Under the pieces are notes generated by a model. The model was not told the origin of the DNA and did not search any database. It saw only the letters and a program-made list of their open reading frames with translations. The translations under genes were made by a program, and so were the position numbers. From the NCBI GenBank assembly GCA_003155465.1, contig PMCR01000124.1, positions 1 through 5,798 of the forward strand: a stretch of DNA of 5,798 nt. The letters run 5' to 3'. Positions 1 through 5,411 of the stretch are shown here, one piece after another. This stretch comes from Myxococcales bacterium (GTDB lineage Bacteria; Myxococcota; Polyangia; Fen-1088). Numbering within the stretch: position 1 is the first letter of the stretch; the number at the start of each line of letters is the position of its first letter.

Positions 1-608
1 ATCTCGCCCACCAGCAGCCGGGTGCGCAGAAACACGAACGCCGTCTGCGCCACGTCGGACAGGCAGTACTGGCGCAGGATCTCGATCTGACCGGTGCGAA
101 ACAGGCCCTCGACCTGGCTGCCGTCAAGACCCTCCTCTTTGCCAGGCAGCCCGATGAGACGGGCAGCCCCGTGCAGGGAGCTCATGCGGGCCGCGCCAAA
201 ATCGGCGAGAAAGTCGCCCAGGTCCCAATGCCCCTCGGTGCTGAAGCGATAGCGGAACCCCTTCTCGTGGTAGTACCAGGGCAGGCTGATGCCGTGGCGG
301 AGGCTGCGCAGAATCAGCACGGGCAGGTCGAATCCGCGGCCGTTCCATGTGACGACGCGCGGTTTCCACTTGGCCATGAAGTCGGCGAAATCGGCCAGCA
401 TGCCCGCCTCGTCCTTGGCCTCGCCGATAGTACCCATCTTCTTGCATGCCATGTTTTCGTCGAGCCACATGACCCCGATGACCACGGGCCTGCAGGCGTA
501 GAGCGGCGGGAAGGGACGTTCCATGCCCGGCGTGGGTTGGGGGGGAGTGTAGAGATCGCTGTCGGGAATGGTTTCGATGTCGAGTATGAGATGCGTCAGA
601 GCTGACAT
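1..608 (-). CDS. PolB-like DEDDy 3'-5' exonuclease, C-terminus cut by window edge
   Basis: The minus strand reads open from an ATG at 608 to the left edge without a stop, giving 202 complete codons. It matches the predicted 3'-5' exonuclease family related to the DNA polymerase B proofreading domain (DNA_pol_B_exo2 type, RNase H fold). Seen directly: the ExoI motif LDIETIP with D10 and E12, the ExoII-like block VVTWNGRGFDLPVL (84-97) with D94, a WDLGDF block near 128-133, GLDGSQV at 160-166, and the ExoIII motif YCLSDV with Y181 and D185. These are the four metal-binding acidic residues plus the tyrosine of the DEDDy class, so the protein should be catalytically competent. The expected role is metal-dependent removal of 3' nucleotides from DNA in the cytoplasm; the physiological role of the family is poorly defined. 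A second in-frame ATG lies at 620 (adding MWLA). I chose 608 because the motif then sits at the usual distance from the start. Neither start has a clear Shine-Dalgarno. Family members are usually somewhat longer, so only the C-terminal end is probably missing. Confidence 0.9.
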   Translation of the reverse strand, partial: MSALTHLILDIETIPDSDLYTPPQPTPGMERPFPPLYACRPVVIGVMWLDENMACKKMGTIGEAKDEAGMLADFADFMAKWKPRVVTWNGRGFDLPVLILRSLRHGISLPWYYHEKGFRYRFSTEGHWDLGDFLADFGAARMSSLHGAARLIGLPGKEEGLDGSQVEGLFRTGQIEILRQYCLSDVAQTAFVFLRTRLLVGE

Positions 609-696
609 GGCAAGCCACATTGTACCGAAGCTAGTCCACACCGGCCTTGGCTATTGATCGTGCACGCCGTATTCCAACCGGCTACTGTGGACACCC
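609..696. promoter_or_regulatory. Divergent intergenic region with nested dyad symmetry (possible operator)
   Basis: This 88-bp gap separates the divergent exonuclease and membrane-protein genes. It contains an imperfect nested inverted repeat spanning 634-692. The outer arms are GTCCACA (634-640) and TGTGGAC (686-692). Inside them lie CCGG (641-644 and 678-681) and TTGG/CCAA (647-650 and 674-677). The centre is the perfect 8-bp palindrome CGTGCACG (659-666). All four levels are centred between 661 and 663. This could be an operator for a dimeric regulator controlling both genes, or a cruciform or RNA hairpin. The symmetry is seen; the function is inferred. Confidence 0.4.
647..675 (+). promoter_or_regulatory. 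Possible sigma70-type promoter for the membrane protein/dehydrogenase pair
   Basis: TTGGCT (647-652) is followed after 17 bp by TATTCC (670-675), matching the consensus hexamers at 4 of 6 and 3 of 6 positions. The CGTGCACG palindrome falls in the spacer, where a bound repressor would block polymerase. The match is weak, and such hexamers occur by chance. Confidence 0.2.
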
Positions 697-1059
697 ATGG
701 CGACATCGGACCCGGATGAAGCGCCAGCTTCGAAAGGGGCAGGACCGTCGGCGCATTCTCTGCGCCAGGTGCGTGCTGCTCAGCTCCGAGCGCGGGCGAC
801 CCGTTGGGCCATCGGCAAGTCCGCCTTCGGGACGATTTTTCTGATTGGCGCCTTGGCCTATGCTCTCGGGCCGGATCGGCATCTGCCCTCCAGCCGGCTG
901 TGGATGGCACTACTCGTGGTGCTATCGACTCTCAACGTGGGACTGGGGTTGCGCACGTTCTCGCGGGTGAGGCGCCGGGGCAGGCGCTTCTGGCTTGTCG
1001 CCGCGATTCTTTGGGGTCTGTTGGCCACCGGCCTGTTGCGCATTCTGCTTGCGAGGTAG
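697..1059 (+). CDS. Small three-helix membrane protein, unknown function
   Basis: The 120-residue product matches no family I recognise. The first 35 residues are hydrophilic and rich in Ala, Ser, Gln and Arg. Three hydrophobic segments follow, at about 38-58, 67-86 and 97-118. Basic residues cluster before the first helix (22-41) and between the second and third (RVRRRGRR, 90-97). By the positive-inside rule this predicts a cytoplasmic N-terminus and a periplasmic C-terminus. The start is the ATG at 697; only a weak purine patch (TGTGGA) precedes it. The stop TAG (1057-1059) is 2 nt before the dehydrogenase ATG, and the end of this gene carries that gene's ribosome binding site. The two are therefore almost certainly co-transcribed and probably translationally coupled. 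A role as membrane partner or anchor of the dehydrogenase is possible but unproven. Confidence 0.75.
   Translation: MATSDPDEAPASKGAGPSAHSLRQVRAAQLRARATRWAIGKSAFGTIFLIGALAYALGPDRHLPSSRLWMALLVVLSTLNVGLGLRTFSRVRRRGRRFWLVAAILWGLLATGLLRILLAR
1053..1056 (+). promoter_or_regulatory. Shine-Dalgarno GAGG deciding the dehydrogenase start
   Basis: GAGG ends 5 nt before the ATG at 1062 and lies inside the last codons of the upstream gene. It supports 1062 over the much longer open frame that begins at 804 and would overlap the membrane-protein gene by about 255 nt. Confidence 0.65.
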
Positions 1060-1061
1060 CG

Positions 1062-1922
1062 ATGACGACGACAAGTACTTCGGCCAGCGGCGCGGGCTCG
1101 GCGGTCCTGATCACAGGTTGCTCCAGCGGCATCGGCCTTCTCGCTGCCCAGCGTTTCGCGCGAGCCGGATTTCGTGTCTTCGCCAGCATGCGCGATCCCG
1201 CGCGGGGTGCGGCCTTGCGCGAGCAGGCGCTAGCCGAGGGCTGGTGGCTGCGCACGCCCGCGCTCGACGTCACCAGCGACCAGTCGGTGGCGCAGGCCGT
1301 GTCCGACCTGCTCGCGCAGACAGGTGGGCGCATCGACGTGCTGGTGAACAACGCCGGCTATTTTTGTCTTGGACCCGTGGAAGAAACATCCCCAGATGAA
1401 CTGCGCGCGCAACTCGAAACTAACGTGATCGGTGTCCTGCGTGTGACCCGGGCCGTGCTGCCTGCCATGCGCGCTCGTCGCAGTGGCAGCGTGGTCAACC
1501 TCAGCTCCGTGCTGGGAAGGGTTGTCATCCCGGTCAATGGGCCCTATCAGGCGTCGAAGTGGGCACTGGAAGCGCTGACCGAGACCCTGCGCTATGAGGT
1601 CAGGCCATTTGGGATCCGCGTGGTTTGCGTAGAGCCTGGGCCTTTTGCGACCGAGATTCGCACCAACCTGGTTCGCACCGCCGAGCTGCAGCGTCCCGAT
1701 TCGCCATACGGTTGGATGGTCGATCGCTACATCGAATCGTCGGCGCGTCTGCCACGCGGGGATGCCAGCCGAGTTGCCGAGGTGATCTACCGCGCAGCCA
1801 CATCGCGGCGGCCGCGCTTGCGTTGGGCGGTGGGCCCGACAGCGATCGTGGCCACCAATCTGCGACGCCTGGTACCCGACTGGCTATATGAGCTTGGCGT
1901 GCGCTGGTTGCTGCGCAGATGA
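1062..1922 (+). CDS. Classical short-chain dehydrogenase/reductase (SDR), NAD(P)-dependent
   Basis: The 286-residue product is a classical SDR with a Rossmann fold that oxidises or reduces an alcohol/carbonyl pair using NAD(P)(H). Seen directly: the glycine-rich cofactor motif TGCSSGIG (18-25), the acidic D69 of the adenine pocket (LDVT), NNAG (96-99), the structural N121, and the catalytic set S149, Y162 and K166 (YQASK), followed by PGP (192-194). The arginine after beta-strand 2 (SMRDPARG, R44) suggests a preference for NADP(H). The sequence style (MRDPARG, YQASKWALEALTETLRYEV, VEPGPFATEI) resembles the 17-beta-hydroxysteroid/retinol dehydrogenase-like branch, but the substrate cannot be named. 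The first 12 residues are a Thr/Ser/Ala-rich extension. The C-terminal 25 residues (about 262-286) are rich in Trp, Leu and Arg and could form an amphipathic membrane-binding helix, which would fit the coupled membrane protein upstream. The start is chosen from the GAGG site. The stop lies 4 bp from the stop of the convergent PEGA gene. Confidence 0.93.
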   Translation: MTTTSTSASGAGSAVLITGCSSGIGLLAAQRFARAGFRVFASMRDPARGAALREQALAEGWWLRTPALDVTSDQSVAQAVSDLLAQTGGRIDVLVNNAGYFCLGPVEETSPDELRAQLETNVIGVLRVTRAVLPAMRARRSGSVVNLSSVLGRVVIPVNGPYQASKWALEALTETLRYEVRPFGIRVVCVEPGPFATEIRTNLVRTAELQRPDSPYGWMVDRYIESSARLPRGDASRVAEVIYRAATSRRPRLRWAVGPTAIVATNLRRLVPDWLYELGVRWLLRR

Positions 1923-1926
1923 ACGG

Positions 1927-3210
1927 CTAGAAAGTCATGAAGGCCATCGCGCCGACGCCATCTGGCGAGACCACCGGGGCGAGCTGGAAAGAAGAGCGGC
2001 GGGCGTCAGCGGTTGCACCAGAAGGATGCGACATGTAGCCATAGTAGAAAAACACGGCTGATGTCGCCAAGAACGCGGCGCCAACCCCGTACCCGATCCA
2101 CTGGTATATTTGATAGTCATCGCCAAGGCTCCTGGTTTTCGTGATCCAGTCGGAGGTGGACTGGTCCCTTGGGCGAGGTGGGTTTCCGTTCTTGTCGCAG
2201 ATGCCCGTCCCGGAGGGACAAGGGAAGGTTCGATACGGATCGAGCCTGCTGTTGGCATCAATGACGAGATAGCTGTAGTAGATTCCGACCCCGACCCCAG
2301 CCAGGCCGCCGGCCAACGAAAGCCAGGCCGCCACCTTGTAGCCGACCCGGTGTCCATCTGACACGCTACTGGTCAATCCCTCTCTGGCGGTTTCGGCTGG
2401 CTGGGTGGCGGCTGTGGCAGCCGGTTCCACTGCGGGCGTCTCAGCCGATGGCGTTTCCGCGGGCATCGGCACTGCGGCGGATCCCTCTGCCGCCAATTCG
2501 ATGGCGACCTCTCTGGTGTCGCCCGAAGCCAAGATGACACTCTTCTTGGCCGGCGCATAGCCCGCCTTGGTCACCGTGATCTCGTGCTTGCCCGCGGCCA
2601 CGTTTGTGATGGTGAGCCCGCTCGCGCCCATGACCCCGGCGGAGACCCCGTCGACCGCCACCGTGGCGCCCATCACGCCGCCCTGCATGTGCAGCGTCCC
2701 CGGCAGGGACTGGCCGGTCAGAGTCGCGATCCACTTCTGCACTGGTGCGCGCAGGGCTGGGCCAGTCGATTGGGCGTGGCTGAGCTGATCCGCGGTCCAT
2801 GATTCGACGACTTCCTTGTCGGCATCGAACAGCTTGAGTGTCACGTTGTAGGCGTCGGAACCGGCCTTCTTCACCGTACCGAAGAGCAGGCGCGAGGTGC
2901 CCAGGCTCTTGGCCGCCTGGCTCATGCAGGCAGGCGCCTCGTCGGGACAGGAAAACACGAGCTTGACCTCGACGAGATCGCGGCCTTGAACCAGGTGATA
3001 GCCGGGCAGCATCGACATACGCTGGCGGAGTGCATCGGTGATCCCAACCGTCACTGAGTCAGGTACGCCATCGCCGGCCTCAAGGCCAAGGACAGCTACG
3101 GTGGGGGTGTCTCCGGCAAGGGCATGGCCACCGAAAACAAATGTGGCTGCCGCGCCAGTGCCAGCCGCGAGGGAAAACAGGAAGTAAGCCCGAGAACGTA
3201 AGTTCTTCAT
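1927..3210 (-). CDS. Exported PEGA-domain protein with C-terminal hydrophobic segments
   Basis: The 427-residue product begins with a signal peptide: basic MKNLRSR, a hydrophobic core, and a likely cut after ALA (A32). Residues 35-165 look like a TolB-N/CsgG-like alpha/beta domain (VAVLGLEAGDG, then RLLFGTVKK and VTLKLFDADK) with cysteines C88 and C95. Residues 169-238 form one PEGA domain: GTLHMQGG, VAVDGVSAG, ITNVAAGKHEITVTKAGY, then a final strand. An Ala/Pro/Glu-rich linker follows (about 245-280) with AETPSAETPAVEP-type repetition. Two hydrophobic segments (about 292-315 and 371-392) flank a polar loop holding C331 and C338, and the protein ends in FMTF. PEGA domains are thought to be surface or envelope carbohydrate/protein-binding modules; the exact role here is unknown. 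The open frame continues upstream by 79 codons to 3447, but I reject that extension: it overlaps the divergent kinase gene and would bury the signal peptide. The ATG at 3210 has no strong Shine-Dalgarno. Codon 4 is TTA, rare in such GC-rich DNA. Confidence 0.85.
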   Translation of the reverse strand: MKNLRSRAYFLFSLAAGTGAAATFVFGGHALAGDTPTVAVLGLEAGDGVPDSVTVGITDALRQRMSMLPGYHLVQGRDLVEVKLVFSCPDEAPACMSQAAKSLGTSRLLFGTVKKAGSDAYNVTLKLFDADKEVVESWTADQLSHAQSTGPALRAPVQKWIATLTGQSLPGTLHMQGGVMGATVAVDGVSAGVMGASGLTITNVAAGKHEITVTKAGYAPAKKSVILASGDTREVAIELAAEGSAAVPMPAETPSAETPAVEPAATAATQPAETAREGLTSSVSDGHRVGYKVAAWLSLAGGLAGVGVGIYYSYLVIDANSRLDPYRTFPCPSGTGICDKNGNPPRPRDQSTSDWITKTRSLGDDYQIYQWIGYGVGAAFLATSAVFFYYGYMSHPSGATADARRSSFQLAPVVSPDGVGAMAFMTF

Positions 3211-3325
3211 TCCGACACGATGTTTTCCCAGGGGCCGTCCCTTGTCAATGACTAGGGAAGCCTGACCGGTGCCGGCTCGCTGGCGGGGCCCGACCGTGTT
3301 AGCGTATCCGCCGGCGGAAACAACC
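3211..3325. promoter_or_regulatory. Divergent intergenic region between PEGA gene and kinase gene
   Basis: This 115-bp gap must hold the start signals of both the PEGA gene and the kinase gene. It contains a perfect TTGACA on the minus strand, a short TCCC/GGGA inverted pair (3238-3241 region against 3254-3257), and the hexamer palindrome ACCGGT (3265-3270). I found no convincing -10/-35 pair facing the kinase and no sigma54-type GG-N10-GC element. Confidence 0.4.
3220..3248 (-). promoter_or_regulatory. Possible sigma70-type promoter for the PEGA gene
   Basis: On the minus strand a perfect TTGACA (3248-3243) is followed after 17 bp by AAACAT (3225-3220), which matches TATAAT at only 3 of 6 positions. 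The predicted transcript would start within a few bases of the ATG at 3210. That would make the message nearly leaderless, in keeping with the poor Shine-Dalgarno there. The -35 match is good but the pairing is uncertain. Confidence 0.3.
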
Positions 3326-4891
3326 ATGCGGATCGGCGTATCGGCCAAGATATTTCTCGCGTACGCCGTCCTTCTAAGCGTATTCGGTGCAAACAGCCTT
3401 TTCACCTTGTTGTATCTGCACCGCGGGCGCCAAGAGCTGGCCGCCAACCAGCGTCGGCTGGAGGTTCAGGTTGCCGTGGACGCCGCGCTGCGCTCGCTGG
3501 AGGACTTCTCGCGTTCCCGCGCCAACGACAGCACGGGAGTCCCGCGGGGTCTGACCAGCCGTGTGGCAGCGCAGAATGGCATAGCCTCTGCGCGGCAGAA
3601 TCTGCGTGACGCGCTTGGCGCCGTCGACCAGTACCTGAGCGACGAACCAAATCCCAGGCGGCGGAACGAGTTCGAGGACTATCGCCGGGAAATCGTGGGG
3701 ATGGAGGTGCGCGTCGTGGCGGTGGCTGCCGATCTTGGCGCCAGCGATCCGACTGCTGGAGAGGATGCCGGCCATCAGGCCGAACGCAGCCTCGCCAATC
3801 TGTTGTCCACCTTCCATCGGCTCAAGAGCGAGCTGCGCGGGCGCGGAAACCAGATTGCCGCGGAGCTATCCAACAATGAGCGCCGCGCGGTGGATGCCGC
3901 CATGCTGCTGACGGGTCTCGGCCTGGTTCTCGCGGTGGCGGCTGCTCTGCTGGTCCTACGGACTTTGTGGCCCTTGCGCGTGCTGCGCGAGCACGCGCGC
4001 CAGATCGCGGGTGGCGACTACGCGCGCCGCACGGGTGTGAGGTCGCGCGACGAGATCGGCGACCTGGCTCGCGAGTTCAACGCCATGGCCCACGCCATCG
4101 AGGAACGTGAGCACAAGCTGATTCGCTCTGAGCGTTTGGCCACGGTGGGTCGTATGGCCGCGCATATCACGCACGAGATTCGCAATCCGTTGGCTTCGGT
4201 GGGGTTGTATCTGGAGCTGCTGTCCGACGAGATTGGGGTGGACAACCCTGAGGCGCGCCAGCTGGTCAGGTCGCTTTCCAACGAGGTCGACCGGCTAAGC
4301 GAGATCACGGAAACCTACCTCCGCTTCGTGCGGCTGCCCAAGCCCAAGCTCGATCGCGAGGATCTGGGTGCGCTGGCCAGCGCGGTGATGGAGTTTTCGC
4401 GCGGCGAGCTGGCTTTGGCCCGCATCGATCTAGATCTGGCCATCGCTTCTGGCCTGCCCGAGGTCGCGGTCGACGAGAGTCAGATCCGGCAGGCCCTGCT
4501 GAACTTGGTCCGCAACGCCAAGGAGGCCATGCCGGAAGGTGGCCGCATCCACGTGGAGGTTGGCACCGTCGACTCAGGATGGGTCCGACTGGCGGTGGGG
4601 GACAGCGGTCCGGGCATCAGCCCGGAGAACCTGGGCAAGATCTTTGATCCCTTTTTCTCCACCAAGGACAAGGGCACCGGCCTGGGACTCGCGCTGGTGC
4701 AACAGATCGTGAGCGACCACGGCGGCCGCATCGAGGTGGATCTGCCTCCGTCGGGCGGAACCACATTCGCCATCTTGCTGCCGCCCGCCACGCGGGGAGC
4801 GCTCGCCCCACCGGGCAGCCTGTCCGGCCCTGCCGAGACGAACCGCGCTCCAGCGCCTGCCGCCGGGACTGGCAGTGTCGTGGTACGATAG
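3326..4891 (+). CDS. Membrane-bound sensor histidine kinase (HAMP-HisKA-HATPase)
   Basis: The 521-residue product is a two-component sensor kinase that should autophosphorylate on histidine with ATP and pass the phosphate to a response regulator. Domains in order: TM1 (8-30); a periplasmic region (31-190), largely charged and helical, resembling a four-helix-bundle sensor with no recognisable ligand pocket; TM2 (192-212); HAMP (about 213-265, with P216 and DEIGDLAREFN at 242-252); the HisKA dimerisation helix with the H box AHITHEIRNPL, phospho-acceptor H283; and the HATPase domain (about 380-487). The ATPase shows N box LLNLVRNAKEAM (N397), G1 box VGDSGPGI (D426), F box FDPFFSTK (440-447) and G2 box GTGLGLAL (450-457). 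All catalytic boxes are intact. The last 35 residues form a Gly/Pro/Ala-rich, probably disordered tail. No PAS domain or receiver is fused, and no response regulator lies in the window. The ATG at 3326 is preferred over the GTG at 3269 because it places TM1 at the N-terminus and follows GCGGA by 7 nt. The stop is 4 bp before the next gene. Confidence 0.93.
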   Translation: MRIGVSAKIFLAYAVLLSVFGANSLFTLLYLHRGRQELAANQRRLEVQVAVDAALRSLEDFSRSRANDSTGVPRGLTSRVAAQNGIASARQNLRDALGAVDQYLSDEPNPRRRNEFEDYRREIVGMEVRVVAVAADLGASDPTAGEDAGHQAERSLANLLSTFHRLKSELRGRGNQIAAELSNNERRAVDAAMLLTGLGLVLAVAAALLVLRTLWPLRVLREHARQIAGGDYARRTGVRSRDEIGDLAREFNAMAHAIEEREHKLIRSERLATVGRMAAHITHEIRNPLASVGLYLELLSDEIGVDNPEARQLVRSLSNEVDRLSEITETYLRFVRLPKPKLDREDLGALASAVMEFSRGELALARIDLDLAIASGLPEVAVDESQIRQALLNLVRNAKEAMPEGGRIHVEVGTVDSGWVRLAVGDSGPGISPENLGKIFDPFFSTKDKGTGLGLALVQQIVSDHGGRIEVDLPPSGGTTFAILLPPATRGALAPPGSLSGPAETNRAPAPAAGTGSVVVR

Positions 4892-4895
4892 GGCC

Positions 4896-5405
4896 ATGGC
4901 CAGCGATGACGAACCCAGCCGAGCAGACGAAGTCCGCGAAGACGCACACGACGACTACGACGCCTTTCTGAAGCAGGCGATTCGCCACTACTACGACCGT
5001 GGCTGGAAAAGCCGCAAGGGTAACTTCATCGCGCTGGTGATCGCTTCGGGGCAAATGGCATCTATGGCCAAGGACTCCGTGACGGACGGCTCTGGGTTGA
5101 AGAAGGCGGCCATCGGCGCGGCCAGCGTGGTGGCCTTGCGCTTCGCCTGGCGCTATTTCTTGGCTGGCCCGCTGGGCTTGATCGTGGGCGTGGCTGCCCT
5201 CGGCTCGGCGGTTGCATACTTGGGCAAGCATCAGAAAGAAGTCACCGGCAAGATTCAGCCCTATCGCACCCTGGTCAGTGAGACGCGGACCCGCTTTGAG
5301 GAAATCCAGGGCGGCTATCGTGCCGGTCGCTACGACCAGGCGGGCCGCAACCTCATGGTGGACGGGTTGCTGCAACAGTTCTTGAGGCAGGTCGACGAAA
5401 GTTAG
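4896..5405 (+). CDS. Small membrane protein of unknown function, downstream of the kinase
   Basis: The 169-residue product matches no family I can name. The N-terminus (1-22) is strongly acidic (DDEPSRADEVREDAHDDYD). An amphipathic helix-like stretch with aromatic and basic residues follows (23-45), then a Met/Ser/Ala segment (IASGQMASMAKDS). One long or two short hydrophobic helices span about 71-88 and 89-109, broken by an Arg/Trp/Tyr patch and GPLG. The tail (110-169) is charged and probably helical (FEEIQGGYRAGRYDQAGRNL). The start is the ATG at 4896, 4 bp after the kinase stop, with AGGG very close upstream. An in-frame GTG at 4875 would add seven residues, overlap the kinase end by 17 nt and has a better-placed GGGA, so it remains possible. 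The tight spacing implies co-transcription with the kinase, which suggests a role in the same signalling unit. The coding sense is supported by the coherent hydropathy pattern. Confidence 0.75.
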   Translation: MASDDEPSRADEVREDAHDDYDAFLKQAIRHYYDRGWKSRKGNFIALVIASGQMASMAKDSVTDGSGLKKAAIGAASVVALRFAWRYFLAGPLGLIVGVAALGSAVAYLGKHQKEVTGKIQPYRTLVSETRTRFEEIQGGYRAGRYDQAGRNLMVDGLLQQFLRQVDES

Positions 5406-5411
5406 GTGGAA

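Noticed and set aside
171..605. A 144-codon plus-strand open frame opposite the exonuclease
   Set aside because: It is antisense to a motif-rich gene and has no recognisable domain.
124..618. A 164-codon minus-strand open frame overlapping the exonuclease
   Set aside because: It is a frame-shifted shadow: Arg/His/Pro-rich with no motifs, while the neighbouring frame carries all the exonuclease motifs.
804..1061. An 86-codon upstream extension of the dehydrogenase frame
   Set aside because: It overlaps the membrane-protein gene in another frame, has no SDR-like content, and a good GAGG site precedes the ATG at 1062.
1900..1917. TGCGC/GCGCA hairpin near the dehydrogenase stop as a terminator
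   Set aside because: The 5-bp stem lies in coding sequence, has an 8-nt loop and is not followed by a T-run.
3280..3300. Sigma54-type promoter before the kinase (TGGCGGGG region)
   Set aside because: The required GC 10 bp after GG is absent and the -24 box matches only TGGC.
3211..3447. A 79-codon upstream extension of the PEGA reading frame
   Set aside because: It runs antisense into the kinase gene, crosses the divergent promoter gap and would place the signal peptide in mid-protein.
4617..5375. A long minus-strand open frame (252 codons) opposite the kinase end and gene 6
   Set aside because: Its protein shows no domain or hydropathy logic and it mirrors two well-supported plus-strand genes, as expected of a shadow frame in GC-rich DNA.
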